From positions 1 to 44,358 of IMG/VR virus record IMGVR_UViG_3300036791_000441: 44,358 bases of DNA; one strand, written 5' to 3'. Below the pieces are notes generated by a model. That model saw only the letters and a list, made by a program, of their open reading frames with translations, was not told the origin of the DNA and did no database searches. Shown here one piece after another: positions 22,161 to 30,330 of the stretch. Origin of the DNA: a virus. The first letter of the stretch is position 1; the number at the start of each line of letters is the position of its first letter. The translations under genes and the position numbers were made by a program.

Positions 22161-23923
22161 TCGGTTTCTGCCATGGCGTAGTGGATGAAAAGCTTGGCGA
22201 AAGTCGCGGGCCCCGGGGCTTGGTGCGTGGCCCGCACCTGGACGTGCGTGCTTCTTCCTGAGATGGGCACGCGGCCATCCATCACGGTAGGCGAATCGAG
22301 AAGGCAGATACGGTCGAAAGGCGCCGGAGACACGGTAGGATCGAAGGACATGTCGATGGCCCAGCCTTCCGAGGCGTTACTCGAGCACACTGCATCAAAA
22401 CCTTGGTAGAATTTAAAGCTGGCGGCCTTCTCGAAACTCAGGAAGGGCGTGAGGAACTGGACAGGGCAACTGTCGTAAGCGAGAGGACCCCCGAAACGGT
22501 AGATTTTCTGATCGGTGCCGAGCAGCACGACGTAGGGGTCGGCGAACACCAGGCCGTTAGGCGCGATGCCGAACTCGGGAAGGTAGACGCTCCAGGCCGA
22601 GATGTTCGGCGAGCCGAAATTCGACAGCACGAAAACCTGGTCGGAGAACGCCATCCAGATGCGTCCCGTGCGGGGTGACAAGATGGTCTGCACGCCGCTC
22701 ACTTCGGCGGTGGACTTGTTGGCGATCAGCTCCTGGATGAGCGGGTCGAGAGGCGAGCCGACATCAGCGACCGCAGCCGTCATCGTCATGTTCATGGCGC
22801 GCAAGGAGCGGATGCCGTGCTGCCCCAGGAAGTAGACATCCTGGGCCACATACTGGCGCACGCTCTGGGCTGCGAGGGTGCCCGCGTCCCGCAGGGTCTG
22901 CATGTATTGATCCAGCGAAGGGTCGACATCGAGGAACCAGAGCTGGCACGACAAGGGCGAGAAGATCGCCATCTTGTCGTAATAGACTTCCATCGCGAGG
23001 AGGTTCTCGCTGTCGGAATCGTTGGACCCGATGTTGATGAGGCCCGAGCCGTTGGCCGCGACGTTGCCCTTGGCGTCCGACGAAGGGTTCTCCCAGAGAG
23101 TGGGATCGCCGACGGAACTGAAATAGAGGTTGCGGCCCCCCAGGCTCCACATCTTTTCCTTGTAGGTGCGGACGTTGCTGCCTTTGCCGTTGGCCTCCGG
23201 CACCGCCACGCCGTTGTAGTAGTGATAGGTCTGCCCGTCAGTGCCCAGAAAGGTCGCGTAAATCTGGCCGTTGAAGGTGTCCCAGTCGAGCAGCTTCGAC
23301 GGAAAGACACCGCTGATGACGGGGCCTATGGCGCTGCTCGGGTAGGCAACCTGGGCGTTCCCGGTCACGGTGTAGTTGTAAGCATCGGTGGCGGTGGAGA
23401 CGTAGCACTCGCCCACATCGGTGCCGATGAGTCGCATGCCGTTGGTGAGCGGCAAGGCCATGCCGGAAACGCTGCCGTTGGGCAGCGCCCGGATTTGCAG
23501 GACGTTGCCCTGGACGGGCGTCGTGCCGCCCGTGCCGTCCGAAATCATCGCGTAGGCGAGGCCGTTGTTCGTCAGGTCGATGGCGGACTGCGGCTGCGGA
23601 ATGCTGACGACGCCGGGAGCGCTGCCGTCCGGGGGCGGGGCCGAGATGCCGCCCCCGCCTGAGACGAAGGCGTAGACGTTCGTGTTGATGGCGGCGAGGC
23701 CCATCGTGCCGGAAGGAGCGTTGCACCACGGCACGAAAGCGGGGCGCTTCTCGATCTCGCCTCCCGGCGTGATGTGGGCATTCTGAAGCATACGCAGGGT
23801 GCCTGCGGGCGCCGTCATGGCGTCCTTGCGCAAGTCCATGCCGAGCCGGAAGTCCTGGATTTCGTAATAGGTTGCGCCTGCGCTACCGCCGCCAGCCGCG
23901 CCGCCTCTCGGTCCCCTCGCCAT
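22157..23923 (-). CDS. Tail tubular protein B-like (nozzle), T7 gp12 type
   Basis: A 588-residue protein with the standard opening of the family: a short Gly-rich leader, then YYEIQDFRLGMDLRKDAMTAPAG, where the tail tube B proteins have GV/RLGMD. LQNAHITPGGEIEKRPAFV follows. The rest is strand-rich and includes NGQIYATFLGTDGQ-type propeller-like repeats. Nozzle proteins form the distal tail tube under the gatekeeper. It lies three bases after the tail tube A gene, in T7-like order. Assignment is firm from motif and order. Confidence 0.85.
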   Translation of the reverse strand: MARGPRGGAAGGGSAGATYYEIQDFRLGMDLRKDAMTAPAGTLRMLQNAHITPGGEIEKRPAFVPWCNAPSGTMGLAAINTNVYAFVSGGGGISAPPPDGSAPGVVSIPQPQSAIDLTNNGLAYAMISDGTGGTTPVQGNVLQIRALPNGSVSGMALPLTNGMRLIGTDVGECYVSTATDAYNYTVTGNAQVAYPSSAIGPVISGVFPSKLLDWDTFNGQIYATFLGTDGQTYHYYNGVAVPEANGKGSNVRTYKEKMWSLGGRNLYFSSVGDPTLWENPSSDAKGNVAANGSGLINIGSNDSDSENLLAMEVYYDKMAIFSPLSCQLWFLDVDPSLDQYMQTLRDAGTLAAQSVRQYVAQDVYFLGQHGIRSLRAMNMTMTAAVADVGSPLDPLIQELIANKSTAEVSGVQTILSPRTGRIWMAFSDQVFVLSNFGSPNISAWSVYLPEFGIAPNGLVFADPYVVLLGTDQKIYRFGGPLAYDSCPVQFLTPFLSFEKAASFKFYQGFDAVCSSNASEGWAIDMSFDPTVSPAPFDRICLLDSPTVMDGRVPISGRSTHVQVRATHQAPGPATFAKLFIHYAMAETD

Positions 23924-23926
23924 GGG

Positions 23927-24712
23927 TTAGGTCTGCGCGCTTGAGTAGGGCGGGATGAAGTCAAGGTAGGGCGTCAAGCGCCGACCGCTGTGGATGCCGC
24001 CCATGTTGCCGCCTTCCTTCGACAGGGAGCGCATGCGGCGCTGCTGGGCCCCGAGACGGGCAATCAGCATTCTCCGGTAGGCGTTCACTTTTTGCAGCTT
24101 CATGGCCGCGCCCTCGCTCTTTTGCACGGCGAGGATTTCAGCGGCAGCCATCAAGACGATCAAGGTCGCGTCGATGACGCACACATCGGTGTCTTCGACG
24201 AGAGGATTGAGCGGCGCGTTGCCTTCTATGCGCAACGAGTAAGGATAGTTCGCGGGAGGTATCGGCCAGACCTCGAACTGCGAGCCCGGGTCGGTGGCGT
24301 TGTTCACTTCGTCGTAGACGGGCATGTTGCGCCACCTTCGCGGTGGCCAGGCTTGCACGAATTCGCCGCCCATGGCCGCGTAGGTCTGCGGGCCGATCCC
24401 GTAGTCCAGGGGCACCCAGTTCACGCCTTGCGGCCACCAGATGCGGAAGATGCTGTCGAAGGGGAGCTGTGGCGGATAGTCGTAATAACGCTGGCCCGCC
24501 ACCATCGGCACGTCTTTGTAGATGGTGAGGTGCGGCCACTCGATCAGGTTCCACTGTTCGCGCTGCACGCGATCAAGCTGGTAGTTATAAAACGGCTGCG
24601 ACGAAGTGGTCTGCGCGGGCGACAGGGACTGGAAGGTTTCCGCCATCAACTCGTATCTGAGCTGGCTGAGCGGAATCCCCGTCCTGATGCCGAACTGCGT
24701 AGCTCCGGGCAT
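23927..24712 (-). CDS. Tail tubular protein A-like (head-to-tail adaptor), T7 gp11 type
   Basis: A 261-residue protein. Motifs: LRYELMAETFQSL near the start, YQLDRVQREQWNLIEWPHL around residue 45, then the strand-rich VAGQRYYDYPP. A helical part with DATLIVLMAAAEILAVQKSE follows and RMLIARLGAQQRRMRSLSK near the end. The size and order (next to the nozzle, after the capsid genes) match the adaptor ring under the portal. Its ATG overlaps the stop of the Ig-like gene in TAATG form, so translation is coupled. Confidence 0.82.
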   Translation of the reverse strand: MPGATQFGIRTGIPLSQLRYELMAETFQSLSPAQTTSSQPFYNYQLDRVQREQWNLIEWPHLTIYKDVPMVAGQRYYDYPPQLPFDSIFRIWWPQGVNWVPLDYGIGPQTYAAMGGEFVQAWPPRRWRNMPVYDEVNNATDPGSQFEVWPIPPANYPYSLRIEGNAPLNPLVEDTDVCVIDATLIVLMAAAEILAVQKSEGAAMKLQKVNAYRRMLIARLGAQQRRMRSLSKEGGNMGGIHSGRRLTPYLDFIPPYSSAQT

Positions 24713-25062
24713 TAGGCCACCACCGGGCCGACAGTGTTGGAGGTGCTTGTCCCGGTGCCGCCGCTGCCGGTGGCGGTCACTGTGCAGCTTACGAGGTGTC
24801 CTACATCGGCGGCGACCAAGGTGTAGCTCGCGGCGGTCGCGCCCGCGATGTTCGCACCGTCACGCAGCCATTGGTAGGTGTAGCCTGTCGGCGCTCCGGT
24901 CCAGACGCCCGTCGTCGAACTCGCCACGCCGGTCGCCGCCACCGACAGCGAGGTCGTCGTGACCTTGGGAACGGTCGTGGCGACCGGCCCCGTCAGCCAG
25001 TTCTTATAAGCTGGCGAGGCGGGCGAGGCGGGTGAAGCCGGGGGATGGTTGGGTTGGGGCAT
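24712..25062 (-). CDS. Ig-like domain protein, likely virion decoration
   Basis: A 116-residue protein. A Pro/Ala/Ser repeat leader (PPASPASPASPAY) is followed by a single bacterial Ig-like domain: VWTGAPTGYTYQWLRDGANI, then AGATAASYTLVAADVGHLVS and CTVTATGSGGTGTSTSN, with the usual Trp and Cys positions. Such domains often sit on phage capsids or tails and bind surface sugars weakly. Located between capsid and tail-tube genes, so exposure on the head or connector is likely. Confidence 0.78.
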   Translation of the reverse strand: MPQPNHPPASPASPASPAYKNWLTGPVATTVPKVTTTSLSVAATGVASSTTGVWTGAPTGYTYQWLRDGANIAGATAASYTLVAADVGHLVSCTVTATGSGGTGTSTSNTVGPVVA

Positions 25063-25065
25063 GGC

Positions 25066-25476
25066 TTAAATCCTCGCGTCGACAGCCTCGGCGTCGGGCT
25101 TCCTGACTTGCGGTGGTTTAGGCCTGTCAGGCTTCTTGCGCCGTGCCTTGGCCGGGTCGAGAGGCCAGCCCGGGACGAACCATTCCATGTAAAAGCTGCG
25201 GCCCGCGTAGACCCTTTCCACCACGTCCCGGCCATAGCGGAGGACGAAGCTCTCTTTTTCATGGTTCGGCAGATCGCGCGGTCCCAAGGCGACCGGACGG
25301 ATGTCGTAGATCGCCGCTTCGCCATGCACCTCTTGCAGCACTTTGATCTCGGCCCAAGACACGGGGTTCGTCTCGTCGCGGGCGATGGTTGTGAACCCCT
25401 CGCCGTTGAGGTCGATGGTGCAGGCACAAAGGTGTTGCTGCGTGCGTTCGATGTCGGTGTCTTCCTCGTTTTTCAC
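25066..25476 (-). CDS. Hypothetical virion-block protein
   Basis: A 136-residue protein not recognised. It has mixed composition with a central GRDVVERVYAGRSFYMEWF and a basic Pro-rich C terminus (KKPDRPKPPQVRKPDAE). It overlaps the preceding gene by four bases and precedes the Ig-like gene by three, so it is part of the capsid-tail operon. It could be a small adaptor or decoration protein. Confidence 0.65.
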   Translation of the reverse strand: MKNEEDTDIERTQQHLCACTIDLNGEGFTTIARDETNPVSWAEIKVLQEVHGEAAIYDIRPVALGPRDLPNHEKESFVLRYGRDVVERVYAGRSFYMEWFVPGWPLDPAKARRKKPDRPKPPQVRKPDAEAVDARI

Positions 25477-25679
25477 GGTGCTGTCCTGTGTCTCTGGGCC
25501 CGGGTCATGTTACCGCGGTGAACTCCCTTCGAGGTCGGCTGATTGGTGCCCTTCTTCAGCTCGCCCGCCTTCTGAAGGGTGGCCGAGGCCACGGCATAGG
25601 GATTGACGCCGGGGCTCTGCTTTTTGATCTGCGTCACCGCCTTGTCCATGATCGGCGGCAGCTTTCCTTTTCCTGGCAT
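25473..25679 (-). CDS. Small basic hypothetical protein
   Basis: A 68-residue protein starting at ATG 25679, where GGAGGAAAATCTC gives a good ribosome site; a longer frame from 25718 lacks one. It is basic, with a helix (IMDKAVTQIKKQSPGVNPYA, then SATLQKAGELKKG). It resembles small basic proteins that follow the capsid gene in many podoviruses (PGVNPYAVATATL-type pattern). Function not known. Confidence 0.65.
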   Translation of the reverse strand: MPGKGKLPPIMDKAVTQIKKQSPGVNPYAVASATLQKAGELKKGTNQPTSKGVHRGNMTRAQRHRTAP

Positions 25680-25715
25680 GAGATTTTCCTCCTTCATGCA
25701 CCGCCCCCGCGATAG

Positions 25716-25747
25716 CACCGGGAGCAGGACTTCTCCTGCTCCCGGTG
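25716..25747 (-). terminator. Strong hairpin just after the major capsid gene
   Basis: CACCGGGAGCAGGA (25716-25729) pairs perfectly with TCCTGCTCCCGGTG (25734-25747), 14 pairs and a four-base loop, starting 14 bases after the capsid stop on the minus strand. No U-tract follows, so it may be a partial terminator or a 3' stability hairpin for a highly expressed capsid message. T7 also has a terminator after its capsid gene. Confidence 0.65.
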
Positions 25748-25761
25748 TCCCCTCTTCGTCG

Positions 25762-26877
25762 TCAGGCGATGTCCATCACCACCGACGAATTCAGCATCGA
25801 CGCCACCATCTGCCCCGTGCTCGTGATCGACTTGTAGAGCACGAAGATGTTGTAAGGCCGCGCCGGAGTGTGGTCGCTACGCCATTCGTCTTCCATCGCC
25901 ATGAGGAAGATCGCCTTGGGGTCGAACCAGTAGAGGCGCTTGGAGAACCCCAGGTCGTCCAAGGTGGGGTCGTATTGCACCTTGGTGCCTCCCGGCAAGA
26001 TGGTGTCTCCGACCGACACGTCTTGCGAGCCCGAGAAACCCGTCATGCTGTAGTAACCATTGGCGCGCCGTTCGATCATGAGGGCGTCAATGAAAGCCGA
26101 CCCGGCGAAGGCGATTGAAGGCTTGCCGCCATACCGGATGAGCTGGAAGTAAGTGTGCTGCAACTGCTGCAACAAAGCGCCGCCGTTGGCAGGATTGGAG
26201 GTAATTGGCCCGCCGCCGGAGATGGCGTCTCCCGGCACCGTGCCGATCTGCGCCGCCATGGCCGCCGTGAAGGCCCGGTTCCTCCACCAGGTGAAGCCGG
26301 TCGCCGCCGTCTGGTCGAGGCCGCCCACTGTTCCGACGCAGGGGTTGGCCTTGATGATCGACTGCATGCCAGCAAGAGCTTTGGCGTCGGTCGAGCCGTC
26401 GCCCCAAAGCAGGGCGTTCATCGTCCGCGCGTATTGCTCGCCGAGCGAGAAGAGCTTCTGCTCAAGGAGGTTCACGAGGACCGTCATCTCGCGCTTCGAG
26501 TGCTCCGTGGTGCGCTCGCCGTTGGTGTCCACCACGGAAATGCCGTCGATCTTCAGCTCGGTGTGGGTGAGCGTCAGGCCGATGTGATGTTCACGCCAGG
26601 GGTAGTTGGCCCGCTTGATGTTCGCGGGCGTGAAGAAGGTCACGGCGTCGTTGTGGGTGTAGCCCTTGACGACATCGTTGCCGGAACCGTCGCCGTAGGC
26701 GCCGACGACCGCAAGGGAGATGTTGCCCTTGCCGCCGGGGAAGGTCTTCTTGCGGCCTTCGAGAAGGTTGAGGAGCGGCTTCTCCTGGATGGTCTGGTCG
26801 AAGGCGCCGCCCTTGTTGAAGTAGTAGTCGAGAGACGCGTTCGCGATTGAGGCGATTTCGCCTGCCGTGAATGCCAT
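25762..26877 (-). CDS. Major capsid protein
   Basis: A 371-residue capsid protein. The N terminus is helical (AGEIASIANASLDYYFNKGG), followed by FDQTIQEKPLLNLLEGRKKTFPGG, an insertion-like GYTHNDAVTFFTPANIKRANYPW and the helix EMTVLVNLLEQKLFSLGEQYARTMNALLWGDG (given here in outline). The C-terminal half has strands and WFDPKAIFLMAMEDEWRSD. The layout and size suit an HK97-fold coat protein. It lies directly downstream of the scaffold gene, with an upstream site GCACGAT near 26,880 being poor, and is followed by the hairpin at 25716. Identified by order, size and composition. Confidence 0.85.
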   Translation of the reverse strand: MAFTAGEIASIANASLDYYFNKGGAFDQTIQEKPLLNLLEGRKKTFPGGKGNISLAVVGAYGDGSGNDVVKGYTHNDAVTFFTPANIKRANYPWREHHIGLTLTHTELKIDGISVVDTNGERTTEHSKREMTVLVNLLEQKLFSLGEQYARTMNALLWGDGSTDAKALAGMQSIIKANPCVGTVGGLDQTAATGFTWWRNRAFTAAMAAQIGTVPGDAISGGGPITSNPANGGALLQQLQHTYFQLIRYGGKPSIAFAGSAFIDALMIERRANGYYSMTGFSGSQDVSVGDTILPGGTKVQYDPTLDDLGFSKRLYWFDPKAIFLMAMEDEWRSDHTPARPYNIFVLYKSITSTGQMVASMLNSSVVMDIA

Positions 26878-26895
26878 TATCGTGCTCCGTCAGGG

Positions 26896-27942
26896 CTAGG
26901 CCCTGCTTTGAGCACGCTCCAGACCCAACATAGCCGCTTCCATCATCGACTTGGGTTCCGGGCGCGCGCCTGGGGCAGAGCGGTTGACACTGCTCGGAAC
27001 TGCTCGGGTCGGTCGTGGAGGAGGGGTGAAACTGCGGTAGATGCTGTTGGCGCGATTATAGGCTTCGCGTGCAATTTCGACTGCCTGCTCGGGGGAACGA
27101 GGGGCACCCTTCTCTTGGACGACAGCCCAGAGAAAGTTCCTAACTGCCTCTTCTTTCCGCCCATAATCCGGGTCGCTTTGACGGACGCCGTTCTCCCACT
27201 CCTGCACGGTTTGCTGGATGCTGGAAGACAGTGCATTGGTCGCGTTGACCTGATGCTGGTTCGACAGGATTTGCGTCGCCCGTTGGGCGTGCTGGTCCGA
27301 AAGAACCCGCTGGTAGCGGTCACGCGAGGCTTGCGCGGCGAACTCTTGCGACATGCGCCCCGATTGAACTTCGGCATGAAGATCGGGCGGGAGCGCCAAG
27401 CCCAAGGCCTGATTGGCGAGGTTGACGTAGGGCGCGACGCCTTGAAGGAACGTCCGAAAATCACCCCTGCGCATGGCCGCAGCGAGGTCCAGCGTGAGCT
27501 GAAAGTCTTCCCTGGCGATGTCGTTAGTGACCAGGAAGTCTCTCAGGACCCGCGTGACATCGGCTTCGGCCCGGAAGGAGTTGCGCTGCTCGATCAACTG
27601 AAGAATGCGCTCGCGCGTGTTCTTCTTGTATTGATTCAGCTCTTTTTCGTCCGGGTCCTTCGAGAGGTCGAGCTTGTCTTGCTCGTCCTTCGTGCCTTCG
27701 GCTTCGGATGTCTGGGTGTCTTTTCCCGAGTCAGGCGATTTCTCGGCGGAAGCCTCTCCTTCGGTGTCTTTGGGCTCGACGGCCCGCAGGACAGCCTCAA
27801 GAAGAGTTTCCTTCTTAGGTTCGCCTTTTGCCTCTGACGGGGAGGCGCTTGCGTCGGCAGGCGTAGTGACTTCCGGCGCGGGCGGCGGGGTTTCCGCAGC
27901 TTCTACCGGAATGGTAGTTTCGGCAGTTGACGGTTCTGCCAT
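26896..27942 (-). CDS. Capsid scaffold protein
   Basis: A 348-residue protein. The first 110 residues are acidic and Pro/Thr/Ser-rich (PPPAPEVTTPADASASPSEA type), then a helical middle (YKKNTRERILQLIEQRNSFR, then DVTRVLRDFLVTNDIARED) and a basic tail (RPTRAVPSSVNRSAPGARPE). This acidic-disordered plus coiled-helix build and the position between portal and capsid identify a scaffold. It should guide capsid assembly and leave before packaging. Confidence 0.8.
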   Translation of the reverse strand: MAEPSTAETTIPVEAAETPPPAPEVTTPADASASPSEAKGEPKKETLLEAVLRAVEPKDTEGEASAEKSPDSGKDTQTSEAEGTKDEQDKLDLSKDPDEKELNQYKKNTRERILQLIEQRNSFRAEADVTRVLRDFLVTNDIAREDFQLTLDLAAAMRRGDFRTFLQGVAPYVNLANQALGLALPPDLHAEVQSGRMSQEFAAQASRDRYQRVLSDQHAQRATQILSNQHQVNATNALSSSIQQTVQEWENGVRQSDPDYGRKEEAVRNFLWAVVQEKGAPRSPEQAVEIAREAYNRANSIYRSFTPPPRPTRAVPSSVNRSAPGARPEPKSMMEAAMLGLERAQSRA

Positions 27943-28001
27943 TACGTCATTCCCCTCTAAGTGCCGTATCTTTTAGGTCGATTTGTCTCCTCGCGCAATG
28001 A

Positions 28002-30329
28002 TTACGCGACGGCGCGCCCACCAGGGACGACGTGCGTCGGCCCCGGCATAGGCCCGGGAGGAGGCGGCCCGGGGACTTGTCCCGGCGCGCGCTGCGCCCC
28101 TGGCGGCGGCCCCTGCGGCGCGTTTGCGGCGCCCGCCGGTCCTTGTGCGGGGCCCGCGCCGGGGAAGTCCATCGGGCCTCCCATCGCCTGCGGGCCTTGT
28201 GCTAGACGAGACGCCATGCCGTTCATGGCGAGAATGCTGGGGAGCATGCTTTGGAACGCCTGCGTAATATCGAGCTTATCGTCAAGGCGCTTGATCAGCT
28301 CCTTCGCGAGGAACTCGGGCTTGATCCCCGGTATCTGCATGAGGAGCGGAAAGATGCGCTCGGCGTTGGCGATCTCCTGGCTCTGGTTCGGGCGTCCCGT
28401 CGACCCGGCCTCGATCTGAAGCCAAAGCTCGTCGGCAATCTGCTGTTTCGACAGCTCCGGCCAGACGGCGCCTTCGCCGACGACGCGCTTGACCTGATCG
28501 ACGCTCATCTCCTGCAAGAGGATTTGCGAGCCCGAACGGGCGATGCCGGTGAGCAGATCGTCGATGTCGTCGATGGAGGCGCCCATGGCGGTCGCGCGTG
28601 AGGCCTCGGCGATGTTCGAGGTGGTGGCGTTGGGCTGCGAGCCCTGGCCGCCGATATTGGCGTCCTGCAAGCCGGAGACACGCATCATGTCCCCAAACAA
28701 TTGCTCGGTCTCGTAGAGGTTGGGATCGATAGGTGGACCTCTGAAGGCCTGAAGTAGATCGTCGATCTTCTGGCCTGGCTGAAGCCCGTTCAGCTCGATG
28801 ATGGCGTTGTCCGGGTGGTTCTCCAGCTTGTTGAGGTCTTCCTCGTCGATGACACCCGCCGAAACCAGTGTCTTCGGCCTCGCCGCGCGACGATGCTCGC
28901 GCATGCCCTGGCGAGAACGATTATACTCCGTCTGCATGTCGCGGATGAGCTTCACGTCGCTCGGCGGGAAGATCATGTAATCGTGGTCGGTGGCGTTGAG
29001 GGTCAGCACGAACCAGGGCCAGAAACGATCCGTGTAGACCTCGGGCGCGGCGGGTTCGCGCAGGAAATCCGGGTAGCCGTCGCAAACGACGTAAACCATG
29101 CCATCCTTACGATGGTAGATTTCCCAGATGCAGCAAGAACGACCGTCCGGGCCCTCCTTGGTAGAGGTCTTGGCCGTCTTGTCCTGAAGCACGACGAAGC
29201 CGTGCCTCGTGGTCACGGTCACGCCGTCGTCGACCCCTTTATAGGCGTTGTAGCTGGAACCGACATCGACCTCGTATATTTCCTTCACGTCGTTCGGCGA
29301 CAGGATGAATTCCTGCGCCACCCAGTCGGCGCCCAGGAACTCGCGCAGCTCGACGGTCTTCGGATCGGGGATGATCGCAGTAGAAGCGGGGTAATCGAAT
29401 GTCAGCCCTTCGCGCACCACGATGTCGACTTGCTGAGCCAGGTCCCGCACCAGAAGCCGCATCTCCTCGGCCTCGGGACCATTCTCGTCCACCTCGTCGT
29501 CATGCAAGTCCGCTGATAGACGTTCCAATGTTGCGAGACGATTGGAGATGTCCGCGATCCGCGCCTCGATCTCGGGGCGCTTCTGCATCACCCGCTCGAA
29601 GCCCAGCTTGACGTAGCCCACTCCCGTCGTGCAGGCGCGGCGCACCGTCATCTTCATCATCTGCTTGAAGTTCTGCGGTGTCTCGTCGACGTTCTGGCGG
29701 AACAGGTATTCGAGTGTCTTGGCAATCTTGTCGAGCTGCTGCTCTTCTTGCTTAACGCGAGCCGCGTCTTCGAGGATGGGCGCGGCGGCGTTCTGCGCCA
29801 TCTGCGCCTGCATGGGATTGATGGCAGGCGGCCCTGGCGGCATGCCGGGCGCCGGAGGCGGTGTCGGCATAGCCTGCTGGATCATCTGCTGGGCGGACTG
29901 CTGAAGCGAAATTAGAGTGCTCTGATCGCCGTCCCACACCGTGTTGAGAATTCGCTTCCTGCGATGCGCGATGAATTTCGGGTTCTTGGCGTAGAAGAAG
30001 GCGACCCGCTGGGCGATGATGCGCAGTGTGAGATTGGCGATGTAGCGGTCGTCTTTTTCCTCTTTCGACCACTGGTAGCCAGCCGCGAAGTCCTGGTCGG
30101 CTTTCATCCGGTTGAAGACGGGCTCCCAGTATTTTCGGGCTCGCTTGAGCTTGTCGTTCCACTTGCTGACGAGTTCCTTGCGCTGAAGCGGTGGATCTGG
30201 CGCGTCGCGATCCATCAGGTCTTTTTCGTTGCCCTTCAGCGCCTGCTCGGCCATCTGCAAGGGCACGCCCGGCTGATCGGCGAGCGCGCTTTCCATCTGC
30301 GCTTCCTGCGGGGTCAATTGCACCGGCAT
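28002..30329 (-). CDS. Portal protein (head-tail connector)
   Basis: A 775-residue portal. The start chosen is ATG 30329 with GGAGGGTGGTGAC upstream, one base after the terminase stop region; the frame is open to 30404. Features include the crown-side KWNDKLKRARKYWEPVFNRM near residue 60, FAAGYQWSKEEKDDRYIANL, and the stem/clip part with AFFYAKNPKFIAHRRKRIL. Central LREFLGADWVAQEFILSPND and QTEYNRSRQGMREHRRAARP follow (the last near residue 500, typical of podovirus portals). The final 100 residues are Pro/Gly-rich. The size suits P22/N4-like large portals more than T7 gp8. Confidence 0.85.
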   Translation of the reverse strand: MPVQLTPQEAQMESALADQPGVPLQMAEQALKGNEKDLMDRDAPDPPLQRKELVSKWNDKLKRARKYWEPVFNRMKADQDFAAGYQWSKEEKDDRYIANLTLRIIAQRVAFFYAKNPKFIAHRRKRILNTVWDGDQSTLISLQQSAQQMIQQAMPTPPPAPGMPPGPPAINPMQAQMAQNAAAPILEDAARVKQEEQQLDKIAKTLEYLFRQNVDETPQNFKQMMKMTVRRACTTGVGYVKLGFERVMQKRPEIEARIADISNRLATLERLSADLHDDEVDENGPEAEEMRLLVRDLAQQVDIVVREGLTFDYPASTAIIPDPKTVELREFLGADWVAQEFILSPNDVKEIYEVDVGSSYNAYKGVDDGVTVTTRHGFVVLQDKTAKTSTKEGPDGRSCCIWEIYHRKDGMVYVVCDGYPDFLREPAAPEVYTDRFWPWFVLTLNATDHDYMIFPPSDVKLIRDMQTEYNRSRQGMREHRRAARPKTLVSAGVIDEEDLNKLENHPDNAIIELNGLQPGQKIDDLLQAFRGPPIDPNLYETEQLFGDMMRVSGLQDANIGGQGSQPNATTSNIAEASRATAMGASIDDIDDLLTGIARSGSQILLQEMSVDQVKRVVGEGAVWPELSKQQIADELWLQIEAGSTGRPNQSQEIANAERIFPLLMQIPGIKPEFLAKELIKRLDDKLDITQAFQSMLPSILAMNGMASRLAQGPQAMGGPMDFPGAGPAQGPAGAANAPQGPPPGAQRAPGQVPGPPPPGPMPGPTHVVPGGRAVA

Positions 30330-30330
30330 G

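Noticed and set aside
26984-27000. TTGACA promoter box on the plus strand inside the scaffold gene
   Set aside because: It lies within a minus-strand coding region, has no -10 at a fitting distance and no plus-strand gene downstream.
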